A DNA stretch of 5,974 bases from an uncultured Actinomycetes bacterium (lineage in GTDB: Bacteria > Actinomycetota > Actinomycetes > Nanopelagicales > Nanopelagicaceae): NCBI GenBank assembly GCA_903898855.1, contig CAIUHB010000125.1, positions 1 to 5,974 of the forward strand. The letters run 5' to 3'. Under the pieces are notes generated by a model. It was not told the DNA's origin. It saw only the letters and a list, made by a program, of their open reading frames with translations, and searched no databases. This document shows positions 4,961 to 5,974 of the stretch, piece after piece (position 1 is the stretch's first letter; each line of letters begins with the position of its first letter). A program made the translations under genes and the position numbers.

Positions 4961-5974
4961 ATGAGTTCAGATTTCCACGCGCCAGACCATCTCATCGGAC
5001 AGCTTGTAGATACCGACCCAACTGAGACTGCCGAGTGGAGTGAATCCCTCGATGCAGTAATTAAGAACGCCGGCCCAGTTCGTGCTCGCTACTTAATGCT
5101 CTCGCTGATGGAGAAGGCACGTAATAACAACCTCGGAGTTTCAGCACTTCGCGGCACTGACTACATCAACACCATTGCACCAGAGCTCGAACCTGAATTC
5201 CCTGGCGATGAACATATGGAGCGACGAATTCGCGCCTTCATTCGTTGGAACGCCGCAATCATGGTGCACCGCGCACAGCGTCCAGGAATTGGCGTGGGCG
5301 GACATATCTCTACATATGCATCTTCGGCTTCACTCTATGAAGTTGGCTTCAACCATTTCTTCCGCGGAAAAGATCATCCTGGTGGCGGAGATCAAATCTT
5401 CTTCCAAGGTCACGCCAGCCCAGGAATGTATGCACGTGCATTTGTCGAAGGACGTTTCACTGAGCATCAGATGGATGGATTCCGTCAAGAACTTTCGCAC
5501 GATGGTGGCGGTCTCTCCTCATATCCACACCCTCGCCTCATGCCAGATTTCTGGGAGTTTCCAACAGTCTCCATGGGACTTGGACCAATCAACGCGATTT
5601 ATCAAGCACGCTTCAATCGATACCTGCATGGCCGTGGCTTAAAGGACACCAGCCAACAACGCGTCTGGGCATTCCTCGGCGATGGCGAAACTGATGAACC
5701 AGAATCACTAGGTGCAATTGGCCTTGCTGCGCGCGAAGGTTTAGATAACCTCACATTTGTCATTAACTGCAACTTGCAACGCCTTGATGGTCCAGTTCGT
5801 GGAAATGGAAAGATTATCCAAGAGTTGGAGTCGATCTTCGGCGGCGCTGGTTGGAATGTAATCAAGGTTGTATGGGGTCGCGAGTGGGATGAGCTCCTTG
5901 CTAAGGATCGCGATGGCGCGCTTCTTGAATTAATGAACCGCACCACCGATGGCGATTACCAGACATTTAAGGCA
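4961..5974 (+). CDS. aceE: Pyruvate dehydrogenase E1 component, homodimeric type (5' part)
   Basis: The first 338 residues of the thiamine-diphosphate-dependent E1 of the pyruvate dehydrogenase complex, which decarboxylates pyruvate and passes the acetyl group to the E2 lipoyl domain. The full enzyme is about 900 residues; the frame is open at the right edge. Recognisable blocks include [76 protein letters not shown] and [20 protein letters not shown]. The ThDP/Mg site is seen as GDGE (240-243) followed by NCN (269-271), about 30 residues apart as in the family motif. The start at 4961 is the only ATG in frame (the frame is open upstream to 4868, with only a TTG at 4928) and has GGAAAG 8 nt upstream. 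The N-terminal tail before the conserved core seems about 20 residues shorter than M. tuberculosis AceE as I recall it. It is divergent from DUF3052. Confidence 0.97.
   Translation, partial: MSSDFHAPDHLIGQLVDTDPTETAEWSESLDAVIKNAGPVRARYLMLSLMEKARNNNLGVSALRGTDYINTIAPELEPEFPGDEHMERRIRAFIRWNAAIMVHRAQRPGIGVGGHISTYASSASLYEVGFNHFFRGKDHPGGGDQIFFQGHASPGMYARAFVEGRFTEHQMDGFRQELSHDGGGLSSYPHPRLMPDFWEFPTVSMGLGPINAIYQARFNRYLHGRGLKDTSQQRVWAFLGDGETDEPESLGAIGLAAREGLDNLTFVINCNLQRLDGPVRGNGKIIQELESIFGGAGWNVIKVVWGREWDELLAKDRDGALLELMNRTTDGDYQTFKA

Noticed and set aside
4819..4995. N-terminal extension of the DUF3052 protein to 4995
   Set aside because: The added residues are Arg-rich and unlike the family, they would overlap the aceE start, and a strong AGGAGG precedes the internal ATG at 4818.
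5175..5642. A 155-codon plus-strand open frame inside aceE
   Set aside because: It lies out of frame within the strongly conserved aceE coding region, and its translation resembles no family I know. The aceE frame explains this DNA fully.
5602..5946. A 114-codon minus-strand open frame antisense to aceE
   Set aside because: It is Arg/Ser/Pro-rich, has no recognisable motif and is the reverse shadow of the conserved ThDP-binding region of aceE.

Overview
The window looks like a piece of the chromosome of an actinobacterium with a compact genome and medium GC (about half G+C, judged by eye from a few lines). All the genes read as housekeeping or conserved accessory genes. The gene set and order recall the Mycobacterium tuberculosis region from Rv2228c to Rv2241, from memory: RNase HI-phosphatase fusion, coiled-coil zinc-ribbon protein, AhpE peroxiredoxin, DUF3052 protein, and divergent homodimeric-type aceE. 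The modest GC, very short intergenic gaps and few Shine-Dalgarno sequences would suit a streamlined lineage such as the freshwater acI/Nanopelagicales group, but that placement is a guess and no marker here settles it.

Layout. Positions 4-351 (minus) hold the RNase P RNA gene rnpB, nearly complete, with a perfect 12-bp P1 helix closing both ends. A 64-bp divergent region (352-415) separates it from yaaA (416-1063, plus), which appears leaderless or at least lacks a Shine-Dalgarno. yaaA runs tail-to-tail into a three-gene minus-strand cluster, read in the order zinc-ribbon protein (3769-3044), RNase HI/phosphatase fusion (3044-1962) and DUF2236 MpaB-type putative oxygenase (1958-1044). These junctions are a 1-nt TAATG overlap and a 3-nt gap, so the cluster is almost certainly one transcript with coupled translation. 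A tRNA-Val(UAC) gene with encoded CCA (3880-3806) lies 36 nt ahead of the cluster on the same strand and may share its promoter. Upstream of that, again on the minus strand, is a two-gene unit: a DUF3052 protein (4818-4408) followed after 16 nt by an AhpE-type peroxiredoxin (4391-3933). Divergent from it, aceE (pyruvate dehydrogenase E1) begins at 4961 and runs off the right edge after 338 codons.

Functionally the window combines RNA processing (RNase P, RNase H, a tRNA), peroxide defence (YaaA limits free iron, AhpE reduces peroxides), a putative haem oxygenase-like protein, and the entry enzyme of the pyruvate dehydrogenase complex. I see no mobile element, CRISPR array, phage gene or defence system. 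The interesting points are fine-scale: tight gene packing, putative promoters lying over hairpins, a second cysteine in the peroxiredoxin, and a hairpin in front of aceE. No stretch longer than 300 bases lacks a gene; the largest gap is 142 bp (4819-4960).
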